In this document: positions 1-9,135 of the stretch, piece after piece
Position numbering within the stretch: position 1 is the stretch's first letter
How the letters are laid out: each line of letters opens with the position of its first letter
Source of the DNA: Phaeodactylibacter xiamenensis
GTDB taxonomy: Bacteria > Bacteroidota > Bacteroidia > Chitinophagales > Saprospiraceae
Assembly (NCBI RefSeq): GCF_000759025.1
Contig: NZ_JPOS01000038.1
Coordinates: forward strand, 186,001-250,000
DNA: 64,000 nt
Direction: 5' to 3'
The notes under the pieces: model-generated
What the model was told of the DNA's origin: nothing
Databases searched by the model: none
The model's input: the letters and a program-made list of their open reading frames with translations, nothing else
Position numbers and translations under genes: made by a program

Positions 1-90
1 TTTTACCCTGAAAATAGGCAATTCTGTTTAGTATGCCTCTTTGACTTGCTGAGCAAGTCGCCTCAATAGGCAGAAGGGCATTATGAAAGA

Positions 91-1806
91 TTAAGCATTC
101 GGTGCGGTTGGTTCCGGCATCGCCTGCTCCAGTATCCATGCAAACCCCATCACCAGCGTGCACCCAATCAGGTTCAGCCACAGATAGGCGATGTTGATGA
201 TCTCCATAGAGTTGAGGGTGAAGATAATCAGTACGATGGCTTCTGCGATCAGCGCACCGATGAAGACCGCCCGCCCGCCAACTTTTTTCATGAAGAAGGC
301 CACCACAAAAATACCGAGTATCGCTCCGTAGAAGAGGGAGCCGATGATATTGACCGCCTGAATGAGGTTTTCAAACAGATTGGCAGTAGCCGCAAAAACC
401 AGCGCAATGCCTCCCCAAACTGCCGTAAAGGCTTTGGAAGCATTCAGGTAGTGCCGGTCACTTTTGTCTTTGGCAAAGCTGCGCCGGTAGAGGTCAACCA
501 CGGTAGTCGTAGCCAGGGCGTTCAGCTCAGAAGCCGTGGAGGACATGGCCGCTGAGAAGATAACGGCAAGCAGCAGCCCTACCAGCCCCACCGGGAGGTA
601 CTCCGTGACGAAAGTGATAAAGACGTAATCGGTGTCCTTGATCTTGGAAGCCGGGTCGGCCTGAAGAATGAGGTCTTTCGTTGCCTTGCGCAATTCGCTG
701 TCGGTTTCCCGCAAAGTGGACAGCCGTTGCTGAATCTCGGAAATGGCGGGCTCGTCGTTTTGGTCAATGGCACCCATAAGTGCCCGCACTTCTTCTTGTT
801 GGGTTAGGAAAAGGGTGTTGTGTTGTGCCTGCAGGCTAGCGAGGTCGTCCGCATATTCTGTATTTTCCAGCTTTTCCAGATTGGCCGAATTGAAGTGGAT
901 GGGCGGCTGATTAAACTGGAAGAACACAAACACCAGTATGCCCACAAAAAGCACCAGAAACTGCATGGGCACCTTCAGGATGCCGTTGAACAACAGCCCC
1001 AGCCGGCTTTCATTCAGGGATTTGCCGCTGAGGTAGCGCTGTACCTGCGACTGATCCGTACCGAAGTAGGACAGGAACAGGAATACCCCGCCCAGCATGC
1101 CCGACCAAAAGTTATACCGGTTGGACAGGTCAAATTCAAAGTCAACAACATTGAGCTTGCCCATTTTGCCAGCTACGCCCACCGCATCGCTAAAACCAAC
1201 GTCCGGAGGCAACTGGAAAATCAAAATCATTGCCGCGATAAACATGCCCGACAGGATGACGATCATCTGCTGTTTTTGGGTCACGCTCACGGCTTTGGTA
1301 CCGCCCAGCATGGTGTAAAAAATGACCAGCGCTCCAATAAAAAGGACAGTCCACCGCAGGCTCCAGCCCAAAATGGTAGACAGGATGATGGCCGGCGCGT
1401 AGATGGTCAGCCCGGCTGCCAGCCCCCGCTGTATGAGGAAAAGAATGGCCGTAAGCGTACGGGTACGCAGGTCAAAACGCCCTTCCAGGTACTCATAGGC
1501 GGTATAGACCTTGAGCCGGTAATAAATCGGCAACACAAAGACACACAAAATCACCATGGCCACCGGCAGCCCGAAGTAGAACTGCGCAAAACGCATCCCG
1601 TCCTCATAGGCCTGCCCGGGTGTGGATAAAAAGGTGATTGCGCTGGCCTGAGTAGCCATGACCGAGAGCCCGATCGTCCACCACGGCAGGTCGCGGTCGC
1701 CCAACAGATAGCTTTGTACGTTGTCAACCTTTCGGGTGTACCATACCCCGTAAGCCACGATACTCAGCAGCGTGCCCAGCATTATTATCCAGTCCAGTGT
1801 TTCCAT
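91..1806 (-). CDS. Sodium:solute symporter (SSS family)
   Basis: The 571-residue product is a polytopic inner-membrane protein of the sodium/solute symporter family, which couples sodium entry to uptake of sugars, amino acids, vitamins or similar solutes. Visible family features are the N-terminal SYLLGDRDLPWW segment, the following Gly/Ala/Ser-rich helix with QASAITFLSTPG, and the late AMSSTASELNALATT helix. About 100 hydrophilic residues (roughly 297-395) sit between two membrane segments and look partly helical; this is longer than in short SSS members. The start ATG follows a small membrane-protein gene transcribed the same way. The substrate cannot be read from the sequence. Family confidence is high. 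Confidence 0.92.
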   Translation of the reverse strand: METLDWIIMLGTLLSIVAYGVWYTRKVDNVQSYLLGDRDLPWWTIGLSVMATQASAITFLSTPGQAYEDGMRFAQFYFGLPVAMVILCVFVLPIYYRLKVYTAYEYLEGRFDLRTRTLTAILFLIQRGLAAGLTIYAPAIILSTILGWSLRWTVLFIGALVIFYTMLGGTKAVSVTQKQQMIVILSGMFIAAMILIFQLPPDVGFSDAVGVAGKMGKLNVVDFEFDLSNRYNFWSGMLGGVFLFLSYFGTDQSQVQRYLSGKSLNESRLGLLFNGILKVPMQFLVLFVGILVFVFFQFNQPPIHFNSANLEKLENTEYADDLASLQAQHNTLFLTQQEEVRALMGAIDQNDEPAISEIQQRLSTLRETDSELRKATKDLILQADPASKIKDTDYVFITFVTEYLPVGLVGLLLAVIFSAAMSSTASELNALATTTVVDLYRRSFAKDKSDRHYLNASKAFTAVWGGIALVFAATANLFENLIQAVNIIGSLFYGAILGIFVVAFFMKKVGGRAVFIGALIAEAIVLIIFTLNSMEIINIAYLWLNLIGCTLVMGFAWILEQAMPEPTAPNA

Positions 1807-1874
1807 GTGCGCTTTGGTTAGTCTTTTTTAGTGAGGATGGGCAACAGGTCGTGCCCTGGTGGCAGGCAACTGCC

Positions 1875-2027
1875 TTAGGAATAAGCTTGTGTAAACCAGT
1901 AGAATAAGGTGATAATGATGGCGTGCAGGATGAGCACAAAGAGGTACATCCGGTTCCACGTCTTCAGGATAGGCGGTGGCCCGTCATCGGGCAAAGGTTG
2001 TGGATCTTGTTGGTCAGGCATGGCCAT
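1875..2027 (-). CDS. Small single-pass membrane protein
   Basis: This 50-residue protein has a Pro/Asp-rich start (MAMPDQQDPQPLPDDG) and one C-terminal hydrophobic helix ending LFYWFTQAYS. The ORF track gives a longer 150-residue frame, but its first 100 residues look like non-coding sequence, so I start at the internal ATG at 2027 (2021 is equally possible). It lies 68 nt upstream of the SSS symporter on the same strand and is probably cotranscribed with it. A role as a symporter companion is inference; it is shorter than the DUF4212 small subunits known from some SSS systems and I do not assign it to that family. Confidence 0.6.
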   Translation of the reverse strand: MAMPDQQDPQPLPDDGPPPILKTWNRMYLFVLILHAIIITLFYWFTQAYS

Positions 2028-2135
2028 ACGGTTGATCTTTAGGTTCTGAACGGCTAAAATAGAAGGATATGCCGGAATGGACAATTTTGATTCCGGATTG
2101 TTGCGTCGTGGTTTAGCATTCCGGTATTGGAACTG

Positions 2136-2166
2136 TTTTGCCAATTTTTTAGTTTTATTGGCAAAA
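2136..2166. promoter_or_regulatory. Perfect 10-bp inverted repeat, candidate vapB operator
   Basis: TTTTGCCAAT at 2136-2145 is repeated exactly in inverted orientation (ATTGGCAAAA) at 2157-2166, separated by 11 A/T-rich bases and ending 8 nt before the antitoxin ATG. Antitoxins of the AbrB-fold VapB class normally bind inverted repeats in their own promoter, so this is a good candidate autoregulatory operator. The repeat is directly visible; the binding is inferred. Confidence 0.55.
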
Positions 2167-2174
2167 TAAGGATT

Positions 2175-2459
2175 ATGGAAGTCAAAATAGACAAGTTTGG
2201 GCGCATTCTGATCCCTAAAAAAGTCCGGGAGGAACTGGGGTTGAAGGCTGGGCAATATCTGGAAATAGGGCAGGTGAACGAGCAGGAGGGAATTTACCTT
2301 AAAAAGCAGCCGGCAGCAGCACCGCAATTAACACATTCTGCTGAAGGCTTCCCGTTTTTTTTATTTGAAGAAAGCCTGGAACAAGAGGACGTCCCTGATG
2401 CTGCAAGCCTGATTAAGATCTCACGGGAGGAAAGAGACCAAAAAATAATGGGCTTATGA
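2175..2459 (+). CDS. AbrB/MazE/VapB-type antitoxin
   Basis: The 94-residue protein begins with a swapped-hairpin AbrB-type DNA-binding domain (MEVKIDKFGRILIPKKVREE, residues 1-20, continuing LGLKAGQYLEIG). The C-terminal half (about 45-94) is the likely toxin-binding tail. I start at ATG 2175, not at the track start 2127, because the domain begins there and the upstream residues fall in the inverted repeat. Its stop overlaps the toxin start (ATGA), the usual antitoxin-toxin arrangement. It should neutralise the PIN toxin and repress the operon. Confidence 0.85.
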   Translation: MEVKIDKFGRILIPKKVREELGLKAGQYLEIGQVNEQEGIYLKKQPAAAPQLTHSAEGFPFFLFEESLEQEDVPDAASLIKISREERDQKIMGL

Positions 2460-2899
2460 TCAGGCATTATTTTGATACTTCTGTTTTGCTTCCGGCCTTG
2501 GTTTCGGCACACCCTCAGCATAAGGCAAGTCTTCAGTTGATGGACAATGCGCTAAGCAGTGGAGTAGGTGTTACCTCAGTTACACATACCTATGCCGAAT
2601 TGTATTCCAACCTGACAAAGCTGCCCAAAGGCTTGGCGATTCCACCGGATTTGGCCTTCCAGTTGATCACAAAAGAGATCGGGGCTATTTTTGAAATTGT
2701 TGAATTGGCCAGGTCTGATTACGAAGCCGCCCTTCACCGCTGCGCCCGGAAGGGACTGGTCAGCGGAGTGATTTACGATGCGCTGCACCTACAGGCGGCT
2801 TTGAAGGCAGAAGTGTCCGTGCTGTACACTAATAATTTTTCCGATTTCGAACGCCTGCTCAATCCTGCCGATAAAATTGAACTGAAAGCTGTACCTTAG
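2456..2899 (+). CDS. PIN-domain toxin, VapC-like ribonuclease
   Basis: The 147-residue PIN-domain protein carries the expected acidic residues: D7 in YFDTSVL, E48 in TYAELYSNL and D108 in IYDALHL. The C-terminal fourth position reads YTNNFSDF where many VapC proteins have TxD, so N127 or D130 may fill that place. PIN toxins are magnesium-dependent endoribonucleases, often cutting tRNA or rRNA. The 4-nt overlap with the antitoxin indicates translational coupling. Three canonical acidic residues are intact, so it is probably active. Confidence 0.85.
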   Translation: MIRHYFDTSVLLPALVSAHPQHKASLQLMDNALSSGVGVTSVTHTYAELYSNLTKLPKGLAIPPDLAFQLITKEIGAIFEIVELARSDYEAALHRCARKGLVSGVIYDALHLQAALKAEVSVLYTNNFSDFERLLNPADKIELKAVP

Positions 2900-2921
2900 G
2901 AGTCGGCTAATTCCTATTCTT

Positions 2922-4136
2922 ATGCAAATCCGATGGCTCCTCCTGGCCGTAATGTTGATGCTGGCTGTTGCCGCGATGGCGCAGACCGCCTATACGATTG
3001 AGAACCTTCCCAATCCCAAGGACAACGGTAGCGGCTATGTCAGTGACCCCGATGGCATCCTCAACGCACAAGACCGAAGTACACTCAATGCCCTTTGCAG
3101 TCAGCTGGAACAGAACAGCACCGCTCAGGTGGCTATCGTTATTGTCAATTCCATCGGGCAGGAAAATCCAAAGGACTTTGCCACCCGCTTGTTCAACCAC
3201 TGGGGCATCGGGCAGGCAGATGTAGACAACGGGCTTCTCGTCTTTTCGGTTATGGACCAGCGGCGTACAGAGTTTGAGACGGGCTACGGGCTTGAAGGCG
3301 TGCTGCCGGATGTGATCTGTTACCGGATTGGTATGCAGGAATTGGTGCCTTATTTCCGGGAGGGGAATTATGGCGCAGGGCTCATTGCCGCCACGCAGCG
3401 CATCAAAGAAACACTGGAAAACCCCGAGACGATTGAGGAAATCCGCTCCAGCGGGCAGCCCCGGCAAATGATTGACGGAGTACCGGATGGTCTGGTATGG
3501 TATGCTGTAATTGACACCCTGTTTGTCCTTTTCCTGATCATCTGGCTTATCTATACCAACTATTCCAAGCAGGAACTGTACGACCGCTACATGATGGTGC
3601 GCAAAGTACACAGCTGGATTTTTATACTCTTGTTCCCACTTCCCTATGCCTTGTTCTACCCCCTCCTCAGCCGGCATCTGAAGAAGCTCCGGAACCAGCC
3701 CCGGTACGGGCGCAAAACCGGCGCCATTATGCACAAGCTGCACGAAGTTGAAGATGACCGCTATTTGGAATTGGGACAGGTGGTAGAGGAGCATCTGGGC
3801 TCGGTCGACTACGATGTCTGGATTACCGAGGACGAGGAGGATATACTTATTTTGCCCTACAAAAAACGGTGGAGTAAATACAAAGCCTGCCCGAAGTGCC
3901 AGTTCAGGACCTATGCGCTTTCCGATACCAATGTACTGCGCAATGCGACCTACAGCCACTCTGGCAAGAAGGAAGTCATCCACACCTGCAAGAACTGCAA
4001 CTACCGAAACCGGCGCATCGTGGTCATTCCTAAGAAAACCCGTTCTTCCGGTGGCGGGGGCTCCTTTGGCGGTGGTGGCGGCAGCTCCTTCGGTGGCGGC
4101 AGTTCCGGTGGCGGAGGGGCAGGCGTGAGTTGGTAA
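2922..4136 (+). CDS. TPM-domain membrane protein (YgcG-like) with zinc-ribbon and Gly-rich tail
   Basis: The 404-residue protein has a signal peptide (1-21, cleavage after AMAQ), a TPM domain at about 36-160 (VSDPDGILN, VAIVIVNSIG, NGLLVFSVMDQRR, ETGYGLEGVLPD), two membrane helices near 197-216 and 232-253, a four-cysteine knuckle (CPKC ... CKNC) and a glycine-rich end GGGGAGVSW. This architecture matches YgcG/TPM proteins anchored to the membrane with the TPM domain outside. TPM domains have been linked to phosphatase activity and photosystem repair in plants; the bacterial role is unclear. The gene follows vapC by only 22 nt but is probably unrelated in function. Confidence 0.85.
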   Translation: MQIRWLLLAVMLMLAVAAMAQTAYTIENLPNPKDNGSGYVSDPDGILNAQDRSTLNALCSQLEQNSTAQVAIVIVNSIGQENPKDFATRLFNHWGIGQADVDNGLLVFSVMDQRRTEFETGYGLEGVLPDVICYRIGMQELVPYFREGNYGAGLIAATQRIKETLENPETIEEIRSSGQPRQMIDGVPDGLVWYAVIDTLFVLFLIIWLIYTNYSKQELYDRYMMVRKVHSWIFILLFPLPYALFYPLLSRHLKKLRNQPRYGRKTGAIMHKLHEVEDDRYLELGQVVEEHLGSVDYDVWITEDEEDILILPYKKRWSKYKACPKCQFRTYALSDTNVLRNATYSHSGKKEVIHTCKNCNYRNRRIVVIPKKTRSSGGGGSFGGGGGSSFGGGSSGGGGAGVSW

Positions 4137-4213
4137 TGCACACTTAACAATTCCACAACATCTTTTTACCGAAAGGCGTATTATATTAGTCCGAGAACTC
4201 AAAACCAAAATGC

Positions 4214-5455
4214 ATGACCCGGGCTAAATACCTTACCTGCTTTATTCTGCTGCTGTTGGCAGTACCCTTATTTTCTCAAACCCTTACGCTGTCCGTCTCC
4301 AAAGACCGCCTGCAGTCTGAGGACCTCAAAGCCATCATGGTGAGCAATCAGTACGGGGTGCTCCGCTACTTTACTTTCGCCGGGCAATTGCCTAAAGATT
4401 CAGCCCACACTTTTCAGGTCCGGCAGCGGATAGGGGAGGCCCTGGCGCTTACCCTGGTGGAGGAAGTGGAAGACCAGGGGTACTACAGTTTTGAGAATAC
4501 CACTTATATCGGGCTCAGCGATGGCGCCGTGATTGGAAGGGCAATGGCACCGAAGAAAGCCCCGAATTACCGCAATTTCAACGTGCGTGTAGCTGATGTG
4601 GAAGGAGTGGAAGAATTTCAGTTGTTTGGCCCGCTGTCCCGCCGGCCGGAGTACCGAGTAAGCCGTGGCGTGCTCAATATTAGTGCCAAACTCGAAGACA
4701 ATGCCGGTATTTTTGCCGTGATGCGCCTGCCGGGCGAAAACTTCCTGCGCCACTTTACCAGCCCTATGACGGCTGACAATAACTTCGAGCTGTCCCGGGA
4801 GGGCCTGGGCAAAACCGTCTACATGGGTAAAATTGCCATGCCCTATAAAACCGAATGGCAGGGCACGGTCAAAGGGATGCTGGACGGGTATGAGTTCCAC
4901 TTGTTCAACAGTGGTCAAAAGCAAATTGGAGCAACGGATACCATTCCCTTTTTTACCCCCGGTGGCGTGCAGTTTGATTCGCTGACCGTATTCCTTTCGG
5001 ACATCAACAACAAAGGCATTGCCATCTACGGTACCTACAAGGAGGCACTGCCGGCCAAAATTGATACGTTCAGCTTCGAGCCTTCCTTCCTCCGTTCGGA
5101 AAGCAAAAGCTTTACCTTTACAGCGGGCAGCGACGAGGGGCAGCACTATGCTATTTCCTATTACTACAGCCTGGGGCAGGGGCGTCCTCTTGCAAGCTGG
5201 CACCTCTGGGGTGAAATGGAAGGCATGGACCAGGTAGACTTTATCCTGCCTGATATCCCGGAGGAGCTTTACGAGATCATCCCCGAACTGGCGGAGATCG
5301 CCTCGCCGATTGCCATTGATAAGAATAGCTTTTACTGTACGCAGTACTGTGATGATTATGACTTCAGTGCCCGTCCGGCTCTGCTGGAAAACCCTAAGTG
5401 GCGCATGCGGCATGGTATGGTGGCTCGCCGCAAATTGAAGGAGTTGGAGGAGTAA
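4214..5455 (+). CDS. Secreted hypothetical protein
   Basis: I do not recognise a family for this 413-residue protein. It begins with a clear signal peptide (MTRAKYLTCFILLLLAVPLFSQ) and the rest is soluble, beta-rich in appearance, with no lipobox and no T9SS sorting domain. A CTQYC pair near residue 377 could form a disulphide. The start is the ATG at 4214; the ATG at 4210 is out of frame and stops after five codons. It follows the TPM gene on the same strand by 77 nt and converges with the Uma2-like gene, stops 2 nt apart. Confidence 0.7.
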   Translation: MTRAKYLTCFILLLLAVPLFSQTLTLSVSKDRLQSEDLKAIMVSNQYGVLRYFTFAGQLPKDSAHTFQVRQRIGEALALTLVEEVEDQGYYSFENTTYIGLSDGAVIGRAMAPKKAPNYRNFNVRVADVEGVEEFQLFGPLSRRPEYRVSRGVLNISAKLEDNAGIFAVMRLPGENFLRHFTSPMTADNNFELSREGLGKTVYMGKIAMPYKTEWQGTVKGMLDGYEFHLFNSGQKQIGATDTIPFFTPGGVQFDSLTVFLSDINNKGIAIYGTYKEALPAKIDTFSFEPSFLRSESKSFTFTAGSDEGQHYAISYYYSLGQGRPLASWHLWGEMEGMDQVDFILPDIPEELYEIIPELAEIASPIAIDKNSFYCTQYCDDYDFSARPALLENPKWRMRHGMVARRKLKELEE

Positions 5456-5457
5456 GG

Positions 5458-6093
5458 TTAAAATTTCACCCCTTGGTAAAGGGTTTGAAAGTCCAGATGT
5501 CCCTTATCTAATACAGGAATTTGATCGTCGCCCTTGGCAAATTCGCTAATCACCCATTGGTTGTTGTCTGTTGTACGGGCATAACTCAGGACTTGTGGTT
5601 TCATGCTGTTAACATACAGTACTTGCTGTAGGGCAGGGATGTGTTTGTAGCGCATGAATTTCTGTCCCACGTCAAAGTTTAAGGTACTGGCAGACAGGAT
5701 TTCTACCAGCAAAACCGGATTGGTAATAGCCGACATGTTTCCATTTAGAAATCTGCGTTCAGCTTCTCCCCGCACCACGGTGACGACTGCATTAAAATAT
5801 CGTTTCGCCTCATCCGGCGTAGATATGGCAAGGTTGCTACCAAAGATGTCGTATTCAGCCAGACCCAGCAGTTGGGTTAGCAAATGCCCGATACGGATGA
5901 CTAATTTCTCGTGGGCCTCGGTTCCGTATCCCATAAATGAAATGATTTGCCCATCGTCGTACTGCATTGGATACTCGCTCTCCGCTACAGCATCGAGAAA
6001 GGCGTCCCAGCTTGCCTCTACACGCAACTCTTGTCCGTATTGGGCGCGTTCTTCCAGCGTAGTGGGGATTGGAGTAGACAGTAACGTAGACAT
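5458..6093 (-). CDS. Uma2/DUF820-family protein with altered nuclease motif
   Basis: The 211-residue protein fits the Uma2 (DUF820) family, a PD-(D/E)XK restriction-endonuclease-like fold: YDDGQIISFMG near 45-55, VEILSASTLNFDVGQKFMRYK at 130-150 and IPALQQVLYV after it. In active members the motif following the tyrosine is normally PDV; here residues 99-102 read YFNA, so the usual Asp is Asn101, while the second acidic residue E131 is kept. Either the fold uses another acidic residue or the nuclease is weakened. Uma2 proteins are multicopy in cyanobacteria and Bacteroidota and their biological role is unsettled. Confidence 0.8.
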   Translation of the reverse strand: MSTLLSTPIPTTLEERAQYGQELRVEASWDAFLDAVAESEYPMQYDDGQIISFMGYGTEAHEKLVIRIGHLLTQLLGLAEYDIFGSNLAISTPDEAKRYFNAVVTVVRGEAERRFLNGNMSAITNPVLLVEILSASTLNFDVGQKFMRYKHIPALQQVLYVNSMKPQVLSYARTTDNNQWVISEFAKGDDQIPVLDKGHLDFQTLYQGVKF

Positions 6094-6255
6094 GATAATA
6101 GTTGAAAATTAGATACCAATATAGACAAAAAAACAGTGCCTTGCCACCCTTTGATTTGAAGAATGGGCAAATATCGACGGGGAAGTTCCTATCTGTAAAA
6201 CTTAATACAGCGCCACTGTGTTGTTGCAAAAGTCCATTAGAATAAGCTTTAGACT

Positions 6256-9111
6256 ATGGCAATAACCACTTCTCTTACGCCCAAAACCATTGCCGGCGAT
6301 CCGCTTCAGGTGCAGATTTATACCCTGCGCAATGGCATGACTCTATTCCTTTCCGTCAATCCGGAGGAGCCGCGTATTCACACCAATATCGTTGTACGTG
6401 CGGGCTCCAAGCAGGACCCGGCTGATGCCACAGGCCTGGCCCACTACATGGAGCACATGCTCTTCAAGGGAACAAGCCGCATCGGTGCCCTGGACTGGGC
6501 ACAGGAGTCGAAGTTTCTGGAGCAGATTTCAGACCTGTACGAACAGCACCGTGTTACCCGCGATCCGGAGGCACGCCGTGCGATCTATCAGGAAATCGAC
6601 CGCTTGTCTAACGAAGCGGCAAAGCTTGTTGCCCCCAATGAATACGACCTGCTATCAGGCGCCATCGGTGCCAAGGATACCAATGCTTACACCTCCGTAG
6701 ACCAAACGGTTTACATCAACAACATACCGTCCAATGAACTGCAGCGTTGGATGCGCCTGGAATCTGAGCGTTTCCGTATGATGGCGCTGCGCCTCTTCCA
6801 TACCGAACTGGAAACAGTGTATGAGGAGTTCAATATCGGGCAGGATCAGGATAACCGAAAGGTGAACAAGATGATCCGGGAGGCCTTGTTTCCCAACCAC
6901 CCCTACGGTACGCAGACAACGATCGGTTCTGCCGAGCATCTGCGCAGCCCTTCCCAAAAGAAAATACAGGAATTTTTCCGCACCTACTATGTGCCGAATA
7001 ACATGGCGCTCATCCTGTCCGGTGACTTTGAGCCGGAGGAGGCCGTAGCGCTTGCGGAAGCCCACTTCGGAGGATTTGAGCCCGGTGCCGTTCCTCCGTT
7101 CAGCTACGAGCCTGCCCCACCGATTAAGGAGCCGGTAAGGCTGGAAGCCTGGGGGCAGGAAGCGCCCTTTGTGGATATCGCCTGGCGCTTTCAGGGCGCT
7201 GCTTCAGATGACCCCATGATGCTGTCGCTCATTCAGAACTTGCTGCACAACTATCAGGCAGGGCTGCTCGACCTCAACCTCAATCAGCAGCAGCGCGTCC
7301 TCGATGCAAGTGCCTGGTCCTGGCAGTTTCAAGACTACACTGCACTCGGACTGGTGGCCCGTCCCCGGGAAGGGCAAACTATGGAAGATGTGGAAGCCTT
7401 GCTCATGGGCGAAGTACAACGCCTCCGGGAGGGCGACTTTGCGGATTGGATGCTGGAAGCGGCCATTAAAGATATTCGCCTGCGGGAGGTCAAGCTTACT
7501 GAGAGCAACCGCGGCCGCGTAGACCTCATCACGCAAGCCTTTGTCTTGGGCGTCGAATGGGGACGGATGGTCAGCCGGTTCGAATGGTGGGAGAAGGTGA
7601 CCAAAGCGGATGTGATGGAATTTGCGCAAACTAATCTGGGCGACAACCGGGTAGTAATATACAAGCAGCAGGGCGATGACCCCGACGTCATCAAGGTGGA
7701 AAAACCGCCTATCAATGCCGTGCAGCTGGAACGCAACCGCCTGTCGGAATATGCACAGGACTTCCTTTCGGTAGAAACGCCGCCAATGCCACCGGTATTT
7801 GCGGATTTTGAAGCGGGCATTCAGCAAGTCGAGCTGCAGCCGGGGCTTCGCCTGGAATATGTCCACAATTACCGAAACGAGCTGTTCCGTCTCGACTACG
7901 TCTTTGAGCTTAACAAGCTTTCTGACCGCACCCTGTCAATGGCGATCGCCTACCTGCCGTACCTTGGCACTTCCCGATACAGTGCAGCCGAGTTGCAGCG
8001 GCAGTTCTTCCGCCTGGGCTTATCCTTCGATGTGCACGTCAATAACGACTACACCTATCTGACGATCAGCGGGCTGAGCGCGTCAATGTCTGAGGGCATC
8101 CGTCTCATGGAGCATGTGATGGCCAACCTACAGCCCGATGAGCAGGCCCTGGCAAACATGAAAGCTGATGTACTCAAGCGGCGCGGGCATGCCAAGCAAA
8201 ACCGCAATTTTGTCCTGCGCCGGGCGCTGGGCAGCTATGCCCGTTATGGTGCCGACTCGCCCTTCCGCTACCGTCTCGAGGAGGCGGAGGTGCGTGCGCT
8301 AACTTCGGAGGAACTGATTCAGCGGCTCAAAAGCCTAAGCAATTACGAGCATACCGTGCATTATTATGGACCCAACCCGGTGAAGGAAGTTGCTGCCGCC
8401 ATTCAGCAGTACCACAAGCGGGCGGAGCAGTTGAAGCCGGTACCGGAGAGCAGGTCCTTTGAACAGCCCCATACGTCAGAAAACGAAGTGCTTTTCCTCG
8501 ATTTCCCAATTGTACAGGCCGATGTGATGCTGATTTCCCGAGGCACGCCTCACTTTAGCCTCCATGAATTTCAGCTCAGCGAGTGGTACAATGAGTACTT
8601 TGGCTACGGCTTGTCGAGTATTGTCTTTCAGGAAATCCGGGAGTCGCGTGCACTGGCCTACTCCTCTTTCGCCTACTACAGTTCGCCCGACCGCCTGGAT
8701 CAGCCGCACTATTTACAAGCCTATCTGGGCACGCAGCCCGACAAGCTACAGGAAGGCATTCCCGCCCTGACCGGCATCTTACAGGATATGCCCGTGCTGG
8801 AAGGGCAGGCGATGCAGGCCCGGCATTCCATCCTGCGCCGCATTGAAAGCGAGCGTATTGTGCCCGGGCGCTACTTCTGGGAGTCACTGACCGCCCGCCG
8901 GCTGGGCTTCGAAAAGGACATGCGGGAAGATTTGTATCAACGGCTACAACGCAGTGAACTGCCTGACCTGCTCCGTTTCCATCAGGAGTACGTCCGTGAC
9001 CGGTACTACAAGCACGTGGTTCTGGGCAGCGCAGACCGCATGGATTGGGCGGCACTGGAACAGGTAGGGCCCGTTCGTAAGTTGAGCATGGAGGAGGTAT
9101 TTGGGTATTGA
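6256..9111 (+). CDS. M16-family (insulinase-like) zinc peptidase, double domain
   Basis: The 951-residue protein is a two-half M16 peptidase. The inverted zinc motif HxxEH is present as HYMEH (H63, E66, H67), with the downstream glutamate in ETVYEEFNIG. The second half (about 500-951) is the inactive-type M16 partner domain, recognisable by LPYLGTSRYSAAELQ and the late SRALAYSSFAYYSSP stretch. No signal peptide is visible, unlike many Bacteroidota M16 proteins, so it probably acts in the cytoplasm on peptides. It is 145 nt from the divergent Uma2-like gene and converges with the SNF2 gene. Confidence 0.93.
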   Translation: MAITTSLTPKTIAGDPLQVQIYTLRNGMTLFLSVNPEEPRIHTNIVVRAGSKQDPADATGLAHYMEHMLFKGTSRIGALDWAQESKFLEQISDLYEQHRVTRDPEARRAIYQEIDRLSNEAAKLVAPNEYDLLSGAIGAKDTNAYTSVDQTVYINNIPSNELQRWMRLESERFRMMALRLFHTELETVYEEFNIGQDQDNRKVNKMIREALFPNHPYGTQTTIGSAEHLRSPSQKKIQEFFRTYYVPNNMALILSGDFEPEEAVALAEAHFGGFEPGAVPPFSYEPAPPIKEPVRLEAWGQEAPFVDIAWRFQGAASDDPMMLSLIQNLLHNYQAGLLDLNLNQQQRVLDASAWSWQFQDYTALGLVARPREGQTMEDVEALLMGEVQRLREGDFADWMLEAAIKDIRLREVKLTESNRGRVDLITQAFVLGVEWGRMVSRFEWWEKVTKADVMEFAQTNLGDNRVVIYKQQGDDPDVIKVEKPPINAVQLERNRLSEYAQDFLSVETPPMPPVFADFEAGIQQVELQPGLRLEYVHNYRNELFRLDYVFELNKLSDRTLSMAIAYLPYLGTSRYSAAELQRQFFRLGLSFDVHVNNDYTYLTISGLSASMSEGIRLMEHVMANLQPDEQALANMKADVLKRRGHAKQNRNFVLRRALGSYARYGADSPFRYRLEEAEVRALTSEELIQRLKSLSNYEHTVHYYGPNPVKEVAAAIQQYHKRAEQLKPVPESRSFEQPHTSENEVLFLDFPIVQADVMLISRGTPHFSLHEFQLSEWYNEYFGYGLSSIVFQEIRESRALAYSSFAYYSSPDRLDQPHYLQAYLGTQPDKLQEGIPALTGILQDMPVLEGQAMQARHSILRRIESERIVPGRYFWESLTARRLGFEKDMREDLYQRLQRSELPDLLRFHQEYVRDRYYKHVVLGSADRMDWAALEQVGPVRKLSMEEVFGY

Positions 9112-9135
9112 TCTTTAAGTTTTTCCTGTTTGGGC

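Noticed and set aside
43-59. Hairpin GACTTGC-TGA-GCAAGTC downstream of the symporter as a terminator
   Set aside because: On the minus strand no T-run follows the stem, so it does not meet the rho-independent pattern.
62-75. 14-nt string GCCTCAATAGGCAG shared with about 36114-36127 in another intergenic gap
   Set aside because: One shared 14-mer is expected by chance in a window of this size; it is palindromic but I see no further copies.
820-1629. Long plus-strand ORF (269 aa) antisense to the SSS symporter
   Set aside because: It is a shadow frame: no family resemblance, His/Gln/Lys-rich shadow composition, and it lies fully inside a well-supported gene.
2907-4208. Minus-strand ORF of 433 aa opposite the TPM gene
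   Set aside because: The plus-strand frame has a signal peptide and TPM motifs; the antisense frame has no recognisable domain.
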